Assembly: GCA_964017185.1 (NCBI GenBank)
Contig: OZ024874.1
Coordinates: forward strand, 55,531,356 to 55,595,355
DNA length: 64,000 bases
DNA from: Rugalucina vietnamica
Lineage: Eukaryota > Mollusca > Bivalvia > Lucinida > Lucinidae
Reading direction: 5' to 3'
The notes under the pieces are model-generated. The model saw only the letters and a program-made list of their open reading frames with translations. It ran no database searches and was not told the DNA's origin. The position numbers were made by a program, and so were the translations under genes. Positions 1-11,051 of the stretch are shown here, one piece after another (position 1 is the stretch's first letter; each line of letters starts with the position of its first letter).

Positions 1-317
1 GCACTTAAACTGACATAATTTCTTACACATATTATGTAATAATATCAAATTCAAATAATAATTTCAACCTTGCCACTTAAAAGTCATATCTGAGTCTCGT
101 ATGGGAAATCCCATATTTCGCCCTCATGCTTAATTAATGTAGAAAAAATGATTATTTATTAATCAACTAAATTATCAAACTTTCAATTAAGATGAAAATC
201 AAATTTGTATATTTTAATATTTATTTCACCATTTTAAATAATTATTTGTTCAAAATAATCTTATTTCTCACACTAATGTCTTATTGGTTTTAGCACCATA
301 AAGCAATAAAATTTTGC
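1..317. other. AT-rich sequence, nothing recognised
   Basis: This stretch is AT-rich, with no convincing coding potential and no repeat shared with the rest of the window. It ends at a TTAA that is one target site of the next element. Confidence 0.5.
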
Positions 318-321
318 TTAA

Positions 322-1267
322 GGATGTTCGCTGCCAATGAAAAAGTATTCAAACTTTTTTTGTAACCACACTTTTTTGATTCCAAAATACAACACAAGAC
401 ATTTGAAAACAAAATAAATATAGGGTAGTGTGCATTTTTTTAAGCTACAGGCCTCTGAATGAGACCTCTGAGCACCATGTTTTAAATTTGGTAAAATTAA
501 TTTAATTTTTAATTCTTTGAAACATACCTGTCTTGAACAAAAATACACTTAGAATGCTTTCAAAAGTCATAATATTTATGTAATGCAGACTATTTTGGAC
601 CAAAAGCATAGAAAAATTTGCATTTTGAAGTGGATGACAAAATTTTACTATTTCTTTTTCAACCCTATCCCCATACTTGAAAAGTCAGAAAAAAATCAAT
701 ATTTTAAAATGTGCCAAACCCATATTTGTTGATTCAAACTTTTTCTTGTATTTTCACACAACATAGTACATGGTTATTTTGTTCGAATAAAAGAAAGAAA
801 TATATAGGGTAGTGAGCATATAAGAGAGAGCCAGCAACTTGAAAATCGCCATTTTCAGCCTTTCTTCGGCTGTTTTTGTTTCTAAAAGCCCATTTCATAA
901 AACCGCCTAAAATTTTAAAACCAGCACACCAAAGACACAACGAATGACTTAGAATACCACGTACACATATACTGCTGCTAAAATTAACATCGAACTAGTG
1001 CAATTAATTTGAAGATGTGTAATATTCAAGTTTAATCTACCCTACCCCCTAAATTTTACTGTCAACTAAAATTTTCTGAAAAGTTGCAGAAAATGGGGTG
1101 AAAAAATGAAGTTTCTTAGATTGACAATTTTCATGGCTCATTCAATGCATATCATCAATATGTATCCAAATATAAAATATTAGGAAAATACCTGCAACCG
1201 TTTACGAGATATTCAAGAAAAGAAAAACCGGAAGTTCCGAAATGTCAAATATTAGCAGCGAACATCC
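322..1267. mobile_element. TTAA-flanked MITE (about 0.95 kb)
   Basis: The segment starts with GGATGTTCGCTGC and ends with its reverse complement GCAGCGAACATCC. TTAA lies immediately outside both ends (318-321 and 1268-1271). A TTAA target duplication is typical of piggyBac- and Kolobok-type transposases. There is no transposase ORF, so it is non-autonomous. Two internal stretches near 330-470 and 735-850 resemble each other, each with a 'tatagggtagtg' core, which suggests an internal duplication. The superfamily is inferred from the target site only. Confidence 0.7.
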
Positions 1268-1349
1268 TTAAATAAGATGTATCAACATCAGGCTGAATTA
1301 ATATCTTGAACATTGTGTATGTCCCGAAAAACTCTATCAAAGGAGTCAA

Positions 1350-1351
<2 letters not shown>

Positions 1352-1394
<43 letters not shown>
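1352..1394 (+). repeat. poly-A tract (43 bp)
   Basis: This is an uninterrupted A run. A second shorter A run follows near 1479-1488. It may be a retroposed tail, but no element body can be attached to it with confidence. Confidence 0.8.
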
Positions 1395-1397
<3 letters not shown>

Positions 1398-1596
1398 CTT
1401 CCGGTTGAGCCTTCGGGTGCTCCCGGAACAACAAACCCACAAAAAAACAACCTCCTATAGTACTGGTCTCGCCCAGGAAAAAAAAAAAGGAGTGAAAGGG
1501 ACTATCAAAAGTGCATCACTGCTCTTCTGAATCCACTGTTATTCAAAAATGCGAAAAAATATACACCTTAAACTATTTATATGACATTAATTCAAA

Positions 1597-2104
1597 CGTC
1601 GTTTTTAGGACGTCAGATTGACGTCAGCTTTCAGACGTTAAACCGACGTTGGCTTTAGCACGTCAGATTGACGTCTAGTTTTGACAACAAACAAACTTTC
1701 AAAATCAACCTTACTCCAACGTTATTATGACGTTGGAGTCTGACGTCAAACTGACGTCCAACGGACGTCAAATGTCTGCTGGAAGTAACATAGAAAAAAA
1801 GAATAAAGAAAGAAACAAAGCAAAAGAAACACACGAAACAAATGATCTGATTTTTACCCAAAGTGAAGTTTCATTAATTTGCACACCACACATGGTCAGA
1901 AGTATGAAAAACACAAGGTCTAAATCACGTCTTGATTACGACGTCTAACTGACGAACTAGTTGGACGTCAAAACAACGTCCAATCCAGACGTCCAAAAGA
2001 CGTCAGGAAATGACGTCTGATAGACGTTGGAAATTGGTTATATGACGTCGCGACCAAAATATAACCAATATCTGACGTCGAACAGACGTCAGGTGCCTGC
2101 TGGG
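1597..2104. repeat. GACGTC-rich repeat, probable MITE
   Basis: Two clusters of GACGTC and ACGTC motifs (about 1597-1777 and 1938-2104) flank a plain AT-rich centre. Spacing between motifs is mostly 8-20 bp, so this is not a simple tandem repeat. The right edge reads CAGGTGCCTGCTGGG, whose reverse complement begins CCCAGCAGGCACCTG and looks like a terminal repeat. No matching left terminus is visible, so the element is probably truncated. It resembles the core at 17216-17990 in motif only. Confidence 0.5.
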
Positions 2105-2433
2105 TAGGTACTTGTAAAAATCGATTTAAGCTCGCTAGTAATTTTATATTACTGATCATTCCAGGGCGATACTTCTGTGGTGGTTCTTATTGTTTTATGT
2201 CTTGGTGTTTATTTTTTTGTGCTGCTGGCGCCTTATGTATGTTATCATTTTTTTAGGTAAATTAAGGTAGCTGAGTGGCCACCTATTGGGAAAATAGTTG
2301 CTCATTCGGCTTACGGTAAGTTTTCATGGTACAAGTACCTGATTGTTAGTTTAGTTTTTCCAACCTCGGTTTTTGGAGTGGGAATCTCTTTCTGATTGCG
2401 CATTTTCCTGATCGTTGCCTACTTGTACCTTTT
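2105..2433 (+). mobile_element. 3'-anchored fragment of RT-bearing retroelement family
   Basis: This copy matches the family consensus visible at 25620-25979 and 36090-36428, running from the 'taggtacctgtaaaatcgattt' block (here with differences) to the common end GCCTACTTGTACCTTTT. Many copies in this window share that same 3' end and differ in where they begin, as expected of 5'-truncated retroposed copies. It is non-coding and degraded. Confidence 0.75.
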
Positions 2434-2483
2434 CAGATTTCTATTAAAATTTATAAAAAAAACTTAATCAGACTAACGTTTAC

Positions 2484-3903
2484 CTAACATAGCTATCGCC
2501 TCTTCCGCGTCAAACGTCCCAGGAATGTAGCCAAGTATAGCTAAACGCTGGCGATACTTTTCTGTCAACCGGTTGATAAACTTTTTGTAAACGTCGCCTA
2601 TGACGAAATTGAATTATAAAAGAACTTGTATGATTTTTGTTCTTTTGACAGTCAACTCGTCTTTTTTATTACAGCAGAGGAAGACAAACGTTTCGTAAGA
2701 CACTGCGCAAAAATATGTTTGGAAATGTTGAACAAACTATTTTGTTGATTGGATGAAATAGATGTTACACTTACTAGTCCCAAAGGCGTAGAGGTGCTAG
2801 CAATGGAGTAGACAAAGACATAAAAAAGAAAACACTTGGTCATGAGAAGCTTTTAGCTTACCTGAGCCTTTAGGCTCACAAGGTGAGCTTATAGAAGCAA
2901 ATCCATGCTCCGTCGTCTTTCGTCGTCGTTGTCGTCGTCGTTGTCCACACTAATCAAACATCTCCTCTGGAACCACTGGGTCAATCAAAGCCAAACGTCA
3001 TATGGATTATCTATAGAAATGGGATACATTCCCAACACCAGCTTTGTCAGTAACGAATTGAAGCTAAAAAACAATCCTCCATTGCGCCACCGCAAAGATG
3101 GCTCCGCCAATGAGCCACCCCCTAGGTAGCTTTGTCACAGGGGCCTGCGGTCCTGATCTGTCAGGGGCCCCATTCTGACCCTGCATTAGCGTAGGATTAC
3201 CATTAGTACTTTGACAAGTTACCCGTCAGTGCCTGAGCAGTTTGCCACTACAACACCAGCTTTGTCAGTTATCGACGAATTAAAGCTAAAAAGTTATGTG
3301 AGTGTTCGAGGTCAAGGCCATTTTTTGACCTTTGTCACTGATCATTTATAACTAAAAATCAAAGCTTTCTTCTCATTTGAAACCACTGAGCCAATCAAAG
3401 CCAAACCTCAAGTGATGTATCCTTAAGAAGGGAAATCAAAGTTTGTACAAATTGTCCATGTCACATGACCAAGATGGCTGTCATAGCAATATATGGAACA
3501 ATCTTATTTTTTCTACGGCACCGGTGGACTGATTTCAATGAAAGTTGGTATGAAGCAACTTGGTATGAAGCATATGGGACAAGGTCAAGATTATTTTTAC
3601 CTTGACCAACATGACTTAGCCAAAGGCCAAATCTCAGATGAGCGATCTAAAGACCATTGGGGTCCTCTGGTCTGATTGTTTGACATCATCAGGAAAATAC
3701 ATTTAAAATAACTTGCCCACACGGTCCTCCTCCGGATAGTTTTCTCTACTAAGAGCATGGAGTCTACATTCTGTGAGGAACTCAACCATTTCCTTCGGCT
3801 CGATCTCTCCATCATCAGCAGTTAACTCTGAACCAACCATCAGTATTACCAGCGGCAATCCTTTAAGATAACGGATCGAAAATGAAGGTAATCTAATTTG
3901 CCA

Positions 3904-3941
<38 letters not shown>

Positions 3942-3957
3942 AGTAATTGATTTTGGA

Positions 3958-4019
<62 letters not shown>

Positions 4020-4821
4020 GTGTGTGTTTATTTACTCTTTAATCTTTCCTGAATACAAATCAAATAAAATGTACTAAAGACGAACAATCTGATATATTTA
4101 TATATTTAGTAATATTCATGTTATGAGTTAGTATTGTTTACATGTAATGTTTAATTGTTATCTCACCTTCACTTAATCTCACAATTGCTTCTTTATATTC
4201 TCCAAAGTCCACGCCAGGAGTCACTTTGTCAAGCAGTTCAGAGGCTTCGTGTACAGGCATGGGCTTCAGCTCATGGGCAAAGTATGCACTCTTAATTCTT
4301 GCAAACATCGCTTTTGTTGTAGAAGTAATAAACTGCTTCACGTTCCTCAACGTCACAAGGTAGGTCGAAACTAGTTCTAGAAATTCATCTTTTAGGGGAC
4401 CCTCCATGACGTCTTCTGCGTTATCAAAGATTATCAGATGCAGTATATCTGGTCTGCTGGATAGTGTGTTCTTGACTTGTCTTTTCCACTCTTTTTTATA
4501 TTCATTTTCATCCACATTTTCAACTGGTTCTATTTCAAGAGAGACACAAAGGTTGATATGAAGACTCGAGGGATCTCGCATACTCCTCATGTCAATGATG
4601 ACCTCCTTAATTTCGGAGAAACCTTTAAGACATTCGTCATCGTCTTTCTTCCTGATCTTTTGCTTAAGGAATGTCCTTATTGTCCTTGATTTCCCGATAG
4701 CCCGCAGACCGTATAGTCCGATGATGTGTTTATTCCAAGCATTGTTTAGTTTGTTCAGACAAGCTTTTCGTCCTACAAACGGTGTTTCTGTGCTAAACTC
4801 TTTTTCATCTAATGGCTCCAT
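2484..4821 (-). CDS. NB-ARC/TPR NLR-like gene 1, first three coding exons (partial)
   Basis: Three minus-strand exons can be read: 4167-4821, 3717-3860 and 2484-2597, all joined in phase 1. Together they encode the start of a STAND-type NTPase. VGR lies near residue 17, Walker A is GLRAIGKS at 38-45, Walker B LIIFDNAED at 129-137 and a sensor-like QFITSTTK at 163-170. GLPL (219-222) is completed exactly across the exon 1/2 junction, as in NB-ARC proteins. Exon lengths (655, 144, 114) are identical to gene 2. The donor after exon 2 is GC (G|GCAAGT) where gene 2 has GTAAGT. Intron 2 has gained an about 0.6-kb repeat (2857-3490). The next exon is not in the window; gene 2's corresponding intron is 2.4 kb, so the gene probably continues past the left edge. 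Binding and signalling roles are inferred from the family. Confidence 0.85.
2857..3490 (-). mobile_element. pearl-like element inserted in gene 1 intron 2
   Basis: The left edge has the hairpin CCTGAGCCTTTAGGCTCACAAGG followed by 'gtgagcttatag' and GTCGTC repeats. The same terminus appears at 47400-47456 and 56120-56166 in the other orientation. The motif 'ccactgggtcaatcaaagccaaac' (written here with its variants) recurs inside at about 2970 and 3385, so the body is partly repeated. Gene 2's intron 2 is only 260 bp and lacks this insertion, so it arrived after the duplication. Confidence 0.6.
3907..4014. repeat. (CT)n microsatellites in gene 1 intron 1
   Basis: Two CT runs (about 3907-3938 and 3963-4014) lie in the intron between exons 1 and 2. 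The same intron of gene 2 also holds a long CT run (about 37523-37568), so the microsatellite was probably present before the gene duplicated. Confidence 0.9.
4167..4821 (-). CDS. Gene 1 exon 1: NB-ARC P-loop exon
   Basis: This 655-bp exon opens with an ATG at 4819-4821 and ends before a GTGAGA donor at 4161-4166. It carries Walker A, Walker B and the sensor motif. ATG is preferred because the paralogue starts at the same codon with the same MxPLDE opening. Reading on past the donor gives only eight further residues before a stop, supporting the splice. The upstream sequence may include a 5'UTR intron acceptor (TTTTCTCTGAAAAG), which is not certain. Confidence 0.88.
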
Positions 4822-5455
4822 TGCTTTTCAGAGAAAATGTCTAGAATAAGTAGGAAATCGTCATTGGTGCTAACTGAATGTAATTGAATGTAGCTGTGGA
4901 AGTACAAATCTACAGACCTACAGCATAATGAATTAACAGCTGCTTATGCTGCGGCTGACAGGATTTGCCTCATCTTGAAACCTATCTTCGTTTCTTGAGA
5001 CACAATACACTAATTTATTAATCCAAATTTGGAATCGTGTCACCATTTTCTTTCCCCTCGAATACACTAAAATATGTCGCGCGGCCTCGTCACCTAAATG
5101 TATCTCGTGGGCGCACGAGCTTTTTTCCACTTGATTTACTACTATGTTGTTTTGACTGTCAAATAGAATGGGCCACGTCGCGAGAATTCGCTAAATAAAC
5201 AGCCTTTTTATATTAAGACCTAAAGCGGGTACTTTGCCTGGATTGATATCCTACAAGACAGGAAGGCCCGATTTCTGTTAGAATTCAATGCTGATAGTTT
5301 CAAGATATTTATTGTATTTAATAAATTAATTTCTTTTTAAGTGAATACGGAAATAAAATTCTACATCATCGATTTCCACCTAGCACTGACTTTGAAATAC
5401 CAGGATGTTTGCAAAGGTAACACGATGCTACCACATTAACATTGCCGTAGCCATT
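4822..5455. other. Upstream region of gene 1, no gene recognised
   Basis: This contains the presumed 5' region of gene 1 (minus strand). No TATA box, promoter or further coding exon can be supported from sequence alone. Confidence 0.4.
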
Positions 5456-5627
5456 TTCTCCCCCCATCCCCACCGTCTAGTTAAGTTCTACAAAGATTTT
5501 TGAGCGTAAATATATTATGTACATTGCCACCTCTGCTACCATTTGTATATATGTTTATGTATGTAATTCCTTAATATGTCATTCATTTGACTTAAGAGAA
5601 TAAAGTTATGTCTGTCTGTCTGTCTGA
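5456..5627 (+). mobile_element. Probable LINE 3' tail ending in (TCTG)n
   Basis: The segment ends with 'gacttaagagaataaag' and a TCTG run (5612-5627). An AATAAA-type signal followed by a short simple repeat is a common 3' end of CR1/L2-like LINEs. No coding part is attached, so this would be a severely 5'-truncated copy. The assignment rests on style only. Confidence 0.4.
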
Positions 5628-5879
5628 AAAAAGCAATCAAATACTGACTTTTAAAAGTTCTAATTCGTGAGATGGTACCCGTATATTTTAATGCAATATC
5701 CAAAACAAAGATACGTCATTAAAATTAATATCGAATTTAAATTCCAAGATCTATAAATATTATGTTCAAGTAAAATCAATGTAAGACATAAATATATAAG
5801 CAGTAACAAACCAGGCTTTTGAATCAGTATGTATGATGATTATTCAGATATTTATTGTATATAAATATATTCATTGCGC

Positions 5880-6039
5880 ATTCATAAAAGTATTTATGGC
5901 CTGCAAAATTTTATGATTGGGTTCAAAAATATTTATGGTTTATAAAATATATTTGTTGGTTTCAAAATATTTATGGTCTACTATAAAATATATTTAATGG
6001 CTAAAAATACTCATGGTCTATAAATGTAATAATTGTGTA

Positions 6040-6070
<31 letters not shown>

Positions 6071-6095
6071 ATATATATATATATATATATATATA
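5880..6095. repeat. AT-rich degenerate repeat, (AAAT)n and (TA)n
   Basis: Four or five imperfect units containing 'atttatggtctataaaatat' lie at about 5885-6030. They are followed by (AAAT)n at 6039-6071 and (TA)n at 6071-6095. Confidence 0.75.
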
Positions 6096-6130
6096 AAACA
6101 AACATATATAAACAAACTATATACGATAAA

Positions 6131-7016
6131 CAAACAGAATTAGCGTACAAAAACTATAAACAAACAGAATTAGCGTACAAAAGTCGGTCGTGCCGCGACC
6201 GGGAATCGAACCACGGATCTCCTACATTCCGGGCAGACGTGCTAACCATTACACCACCGCGGTCTTCCGATTCTGTACGCCAATTTTAGCATCTATAAAC
6301 CTTTGACGTCAATGACGCTATTTAGCGGCCTTTCATTTACCGCCATAGGCGACCCTATCATTTTCGGTTCTTTTTATTACCTACGGACGGCGGCCATTTT
6401 TATTCTATTTGTGTTTGCTTTTTATTTATTTTATTTATTATATTAGATTTATAGACGCTCTACTGCATCGGGAAGAAGTATTGAAGAAATAGAGAATGCC
6501 ACGATACAGGAAATTATATAAACAAACAGAATTAGCGTACAAAAGTCGGTCGTGCCGCGACCGGAAATCGAACCACGGATCTCCTGCATTCCGGGCAGAC
6601 GTGCTAACCATTACACCACCGCGGTCTTCCGATTCTGTACGCCAATTTAAGCATCTATAAACCTTTGACGTCAATGACGCTATTTAGCGGCCTTTCATTT
6701 ACCGCCATAGGCGACCCTATCATTTTCGGTTCTTTTTATTACCTACGGACGGCGGCCATTTTTATTCTATTTGTGTTTGCTTTTTATTTATTTTATTTAT
6801 TATATTAGATTTATAGACGCTCTACAGCATCGGGAAGAAGTATTGAAGAAATAGAGAATGCCACGATACAGGAAATTATATAAACAAACAGAATTAGCGT
6901 ACAAAAGTCGGTCGTGCCGCGACCGGGAATCGAACCACGGATCTCCTGCATTCCGGGCAGACCACCGCGGTCTTCCGATTCTGTACGCCAATTTTAGCAT
7001 CTATAAACCTTTGACG
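6131..7016 (-). repeat. 362-bp tandem array carrying tRNA-like segments
   Basis: Two full and one partial unit repeat with an exact period of 362 bp. Each carries a 74-nt tRNA-like segment on the minus strand: 6191-6264, 6553-6626 and a shortened one at 6915-6972. The internal promoter boxes are clear (A box TGGTGTAATGG, B box GGTTCGATTCC), and a TTTT run follows about 10 nt downstream. The anticodon stem TCTGC/GCAGG closes a CCGGAAT loop, but the outer acceptor pairs do not match and position 33 is C. It could be amplified tRNA-derived repeats or decayed tRNA genes. The third unit lacks 16 nt spanning the A box. Confidence 0.75.
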
Positions 7017-7069
7017 TATATCGTATAATATTTTGATAATGTAAAAATATAATTAGAGTCTTTGAAAAT

Positions 7070-7800
7070 AGGTAAAAATTGTAACAAGCTGATCTGGACT
7101 TTACAGCCAAAAGGATCAAACAGATAATCAACTGATTTTTCTTCAAGTGCAGGGTTTTGCAGGTGCTGATCACATTATACATTTGCAAAGGCGCCTTTTT
7201 CATGGTGTGGCTTGTACCTAATAAGACGGGATGTAGCTGTGTCACAACAAAACTTGTCTTATGAATAGTGCTATTTCTACCATTACAGCAAGACGAAGAC
7301 ACTGATCAACTACACATTTGTAACAAGCTGATCTGGATATTACAGTCTGTTTGTAAACCCCTAAAAACAGACTGTAAGATCCAGATCAGCAAAGCCGTAG
7401 GTCATATAGTACCAGGCTGGTCTAGACAGTGTCCGTTGATTAAGGTCACTGCACTCAGTGTACTATTGTCAGTGATCTAAATTTGGAATGAGCTGTGACA
7501 CAAGAAAACCTGCCTTAATGAATAGTACTATTTGTACTGTAAGAAAAAAAAACACTGATCAGCTGCACATGTATCAGAAAGCTGACCAAGATCTTATACA
7601 GCCAATATGATAAATCAGATAATCAACTGATTTTTGGTTGAAGTGCAGGGTTTTGTAAAAAATACAACACTTTCCACTAAACTTTCATCATGACCTTTTT
7701 CACTCGTCTTCGGCTCGTGAGGTCATAATGAAAGTTTAGTTGAAAGTGTGTTATTATTTACAAAACCCTGCACTTCAACCAAAAATCAGTTGATTATCTA
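7070..7800. repeat. About 245-bp direct repeats ending in a hairpin
   Basis: The block 'cactgatca(a/g)ct(a/g)cacat' followed by 'aagctgatctgg' recurs near 7080, 7320 and 7575 with about 245-bp spacing. The last unit runs into a strong inverted repeat (about 7618-7660 with 7757-7800) sharing 'gataatcaactgattttt' and 'gaagtgcagggttttgtaaa'. This looks like a tandemly expanded foldback element. No coding potential is seen. Confidence 0.65.
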
Positions 7801-8550
7801 TAACTTAATTTATGGTTTAAAAAAAACTGCCAAAAATATTAATTGTATGCCCAAAAATATTTGTTTGGTATTAGCATTGTGGAATATGTTATGAGAGCTA
7901 ATGTTACGGAAGATTTTATTGGCTGTTGGACAGTTCGTTCCTCTTTCGATCCACTCCTTTGTCACGTCGCGATCTGAAATCGCAATGTTGTTTTGGTGTT
8001 TGTAGACTTGAAAGAAGGTGTAGTTAAGTTTATGTCACTGGTTGAAAGCTATGTTATAATTTTCCACCGATCACATGCTCTAATGAGCTGTGCTTTTCTG
8101 ACATTTCCAGTGATCAAGTGCTTTCAATACGCAGTTTGAAAGAGTCTAGTCTTCTAGTCTAGTCTAGTTGCAGTTGTTTAACCCATGAATGCGGGTAACC
8201 CTTCACCTAACCCAACACCAGTGACAGAACTAAAGCCCACCACCAGTACAATGATAACCATAACGCATATTTGAATCCTGCTGTAGCATACTACACGCAC
8301 TACGCGGGCTGCCTGAGGTTGAGGAAAGCCAGGACACATCTCGACTTCCCGGAATGTGCTTATGAAACCATCGCGTTCGGAAGGCGACAGCCAGAAGTAC
8401 AGCTGCGTTCAGTTATTAATATACCCCTGCAATATTCAGAAATAAATTGACAACTCTTCTTGTTTTAATCGTCACTAGCACGAAATGGACAACTGGATGA
8501 ATTTGTTTATATAATTGTTAAATATGAGGGTAAATATTTACTCTCTATGA
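7801..8550. other. Unclassified intergenic sequence
   Basis: No ORF, repeat family or RNA gene could be supported here. Confidence 0.4.
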
Positions 8551-8692
8551 ACAGGGCTGTGTTATGGCACCAACACTGTTCAGCAGGATGTTTTCTGCCA
8601 TGCCCATGGATGCTTTTCAGGACAGTGACACTGGTTTTCCAATCAGGTACCATTTTGATGGCAACATATTCAACTTTAGAATGTTGCACCGT
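8551..8692 (+). mobile_element. Fragment of the RTE-like LINE reverse transcriptase
   Basis: About 140 bp closely match 43415-43550 of the LINE at 40-44.7 kb, covering the RT segment around 'VLAPTLFSxMFSAM' and 'FQDSDTGFPIRY'. Both ends are truncated inside the coding region, so it is a dead internal fragment. Confidence 0.85.
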
Positions 8693-9155
8693 GTATAACC
8701 GCATACACGGTGATATATTTTACGTCAGCCACACAAATCACAATATTAGATGGAGTGAAAACAAAAATATAAATGTAGATACATTGGAAGCTGTATTTAA
8801 AAGAAATAGGGTGGACCAAATTGCGCAAATATTTTTTTCTCATCAAAATTAGATATTCATAGTCCACCCAAACATCGTTCGATCAAATATTGAAAGACAG
8901 TGTGGGTGCTGCACAGTCCAAATAACAAGCTTTCATGAAAAAAAAAAAAAGATTTTGTATTTGTCCCACCCATTATTCCCAAATGGCTAGTAACCAATGA
9001 GATTTGGAGACGGTTTGGGATGTCGTTTGATTATCATTATCATTATTATTATTGTTGTTTTTGTTGTTGTTTTTGTTGTTGTTGCTGTTGTTGATTAATG
9101 TTAATTCCCGAAAGTATGAATTGAGATATCATGTTGGCTTATCGCAGACAAAGCG

Positions 9156-9289
9156 GCTTTGAAATACAATAAAGAAACACGAGGCTTTGAAATACAATAA
9201 AGAAACAAGATGCTTTGAAATACAATAAAGAAACAAGAGGCTTTGAAATACAATAAAGAAACAAGATGCTTTGAAATACAATAAAGATA
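9156..9289. repeat. 28-bp minisatellite, about five copies
   Basis: The unit 'gctttgaaatacaataaaga' plus 8 bp starts at 9156, 9184, 9212, 9240 and 9268 with almost no divergence, indicating recent expansion. Confidence 0.92.
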
Positions 9290-9794
9290 GTTACTTCATA
9301 ATGCGTCATGTTCTGTAATAAAGCCGGCACGAGCTTGATTTAAGTAATTGAGATACTAATGCTGAAAAGGATAAGTCAGTGGCACATGTTACTCTCGAAA
9401 AAAAACAGTTTAAAGTAAAGCTACCAATGACGTCATAAATGAAAATCCAATCGAATCATTGCCCAAATTCTAGAGAATTTTGTAGGAAAAAAAATATGAT
9501 ATCAGAATCAAACAAAATTCCATCCAGATAAAATAAAACTTAGATTCAGAACCTGTTTGTACTGCATCTAGGCTGTGAGAGAAAGTTTATCGTCAATCTC
9601 TGCCAACAAGTTTAGTCATACATAATTAACCGTATGAAAACTTATTATTTCAGATTTGGTTCTGCTTACTAATGGAGTTATCTGCCCTTGAATATCCCCA
9701 CCCATTTTTATACATGAAGAGTAGTCATCATGGGGATGTTAAATAAAAAACAATTTTCATGGATCCGATGTATACATTTTGCATATTTTGTTTG

Positions 9795-9935
9795 CATACA
9801 TATAATAAAAATTAAAACTGAGATCCTTTAAGAGCAGTGAACACATTAATAAGAAAGGGGATGGGCCATACCGCGGTTTCGACTATTGAAGTCTCGTCAG
9901 TGACCCTTTAGATTTGGCAACATGGAGCCAAAGAG
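9795..9935 (-). repeat. Dispersed repeat shared with 44870-44985
   Basis: The block around GGGCCATACCGCGGTTTCG is the reverse complement of 44905-44935, and the match extends on both sides ('cttaagagcagtgaacacattaat' here, with variants). It sits about 90 bp left of the large palindrome and could be part of the host element into which the palindrome inserted. Confidence 0.7.
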
Positions 9936-10013
9936 AATATTACTGAAAATTTGCTACTTTCAACAGGGTAGTCGATACAAAGACTAGTATTATCTAAATG
10001 GGGCCAAGTATAT

Positions 10014-11051
10014 TCACACTGGTAAATGTAAAAGTACTGGAGCTAGTTGCAACGCACGGGTGCATATTAAATTACGAACTGGAGTAAGATAAAAATGGCG
10101 GAAAAGGTAAACAAAACTTGTACCTCTCTTCATTATCATTCCACTATAAATTTGTGTGTACGTTATTTGCCATGTCACCTAGCGCAGAGAAGGGCGGAAG
10201 CGTTGTAGTTTATGATTTTATCACGCAATATGTGATTTCTTTCATGGGTTAGAAGCCAAATCCAATATAGTTTTACCAACATGACTGGTAGCATGTGTTT
10301 TCGTGCCAAAACTGAGGGAAAATGCATGTCTGGGCATAGTTTTTGTTATATTATCATATATTTATGAATAAATATTCAAGAAACATGATTTCCGATCGCC
10401 AATTTTTTCTTGGTACCGAAGCAAACGTTTTATTGAGGATTTTCTATTACAACGCACTGGGAGCATTTTTTGAAGCATTGGTACAACGCACTGGTGGTTA
10501 CACAAACTTGCTTTAGGGTTGCGCCTAGCGACGAGTTAGGCGCAACCCTAAAGCAAGTTTGTGTAACCACCAGTGCGTTGTACCAATGCTTCAAAAAATG
10601 CTCCCAGTGCGTTGTAATAGAAAATCCTCAATAAAACGTTTGCTTCGGTACCAAGAAAAAATTGGCGATCGGAAATCGTTTTTCTTGAATGTTTATTCAT
10701 AAATATATGATTATATAACAAAAACTATGCTCAGACATGCATTTTCCCCTCAATTTAGGCACGAAAACACATGCCACCAGTCACGTTGGTAAAACTGTAT
10801 TGGATTTGGCTTCTAACCCATGAAAGAAATCACATATTGCGTGATAAAATCATAAACTACAACGCTTCCGCCCTTCTCTGCGCCAGCTGACATGGCAAAT
10901 AACACACACACATATTTATAGCGGTATGATAATGAAGAGAGGTACAAGTTTTGTTTACCTTTTCTGCCATTTTAATCTTACTCCAGTTCGTAATTTAATC
11001 TGCACCCGTGCGTTGCAACTAGCTCCAGTACTTTTACATTTACCAGTGTGA
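10014..11051. mobile_element. 1.04-kb near-perfect foldback (palindromic) element
   Basis: The left arm is 10014-10527 and the right arm 10537-11051, separated by a 9-nt loop (GCGACGAGT). The arms are each about 514 bp and differ at only scattered positions by eye. The outer ends read TCACACTGGTAAATG and its complement. There is no ORF. No clear target-site duplication is visible. It behaves like a foldback transposon or an inverted duplication. Confidence 0.92.

Noticed and set aside
1245-1442. Open frame on the minus strand over the poly-A tract
   Set aside because: Its length comes from a run of phenylalanine codons in a simple repeat, and the rest has no motif.
6191-6264. Functional tRNA gene call
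   Set aside because: The outer acceptor pairs fail and position 33 is C; the tandem 362-bp context fits a repeat better than a working tRNA gene.
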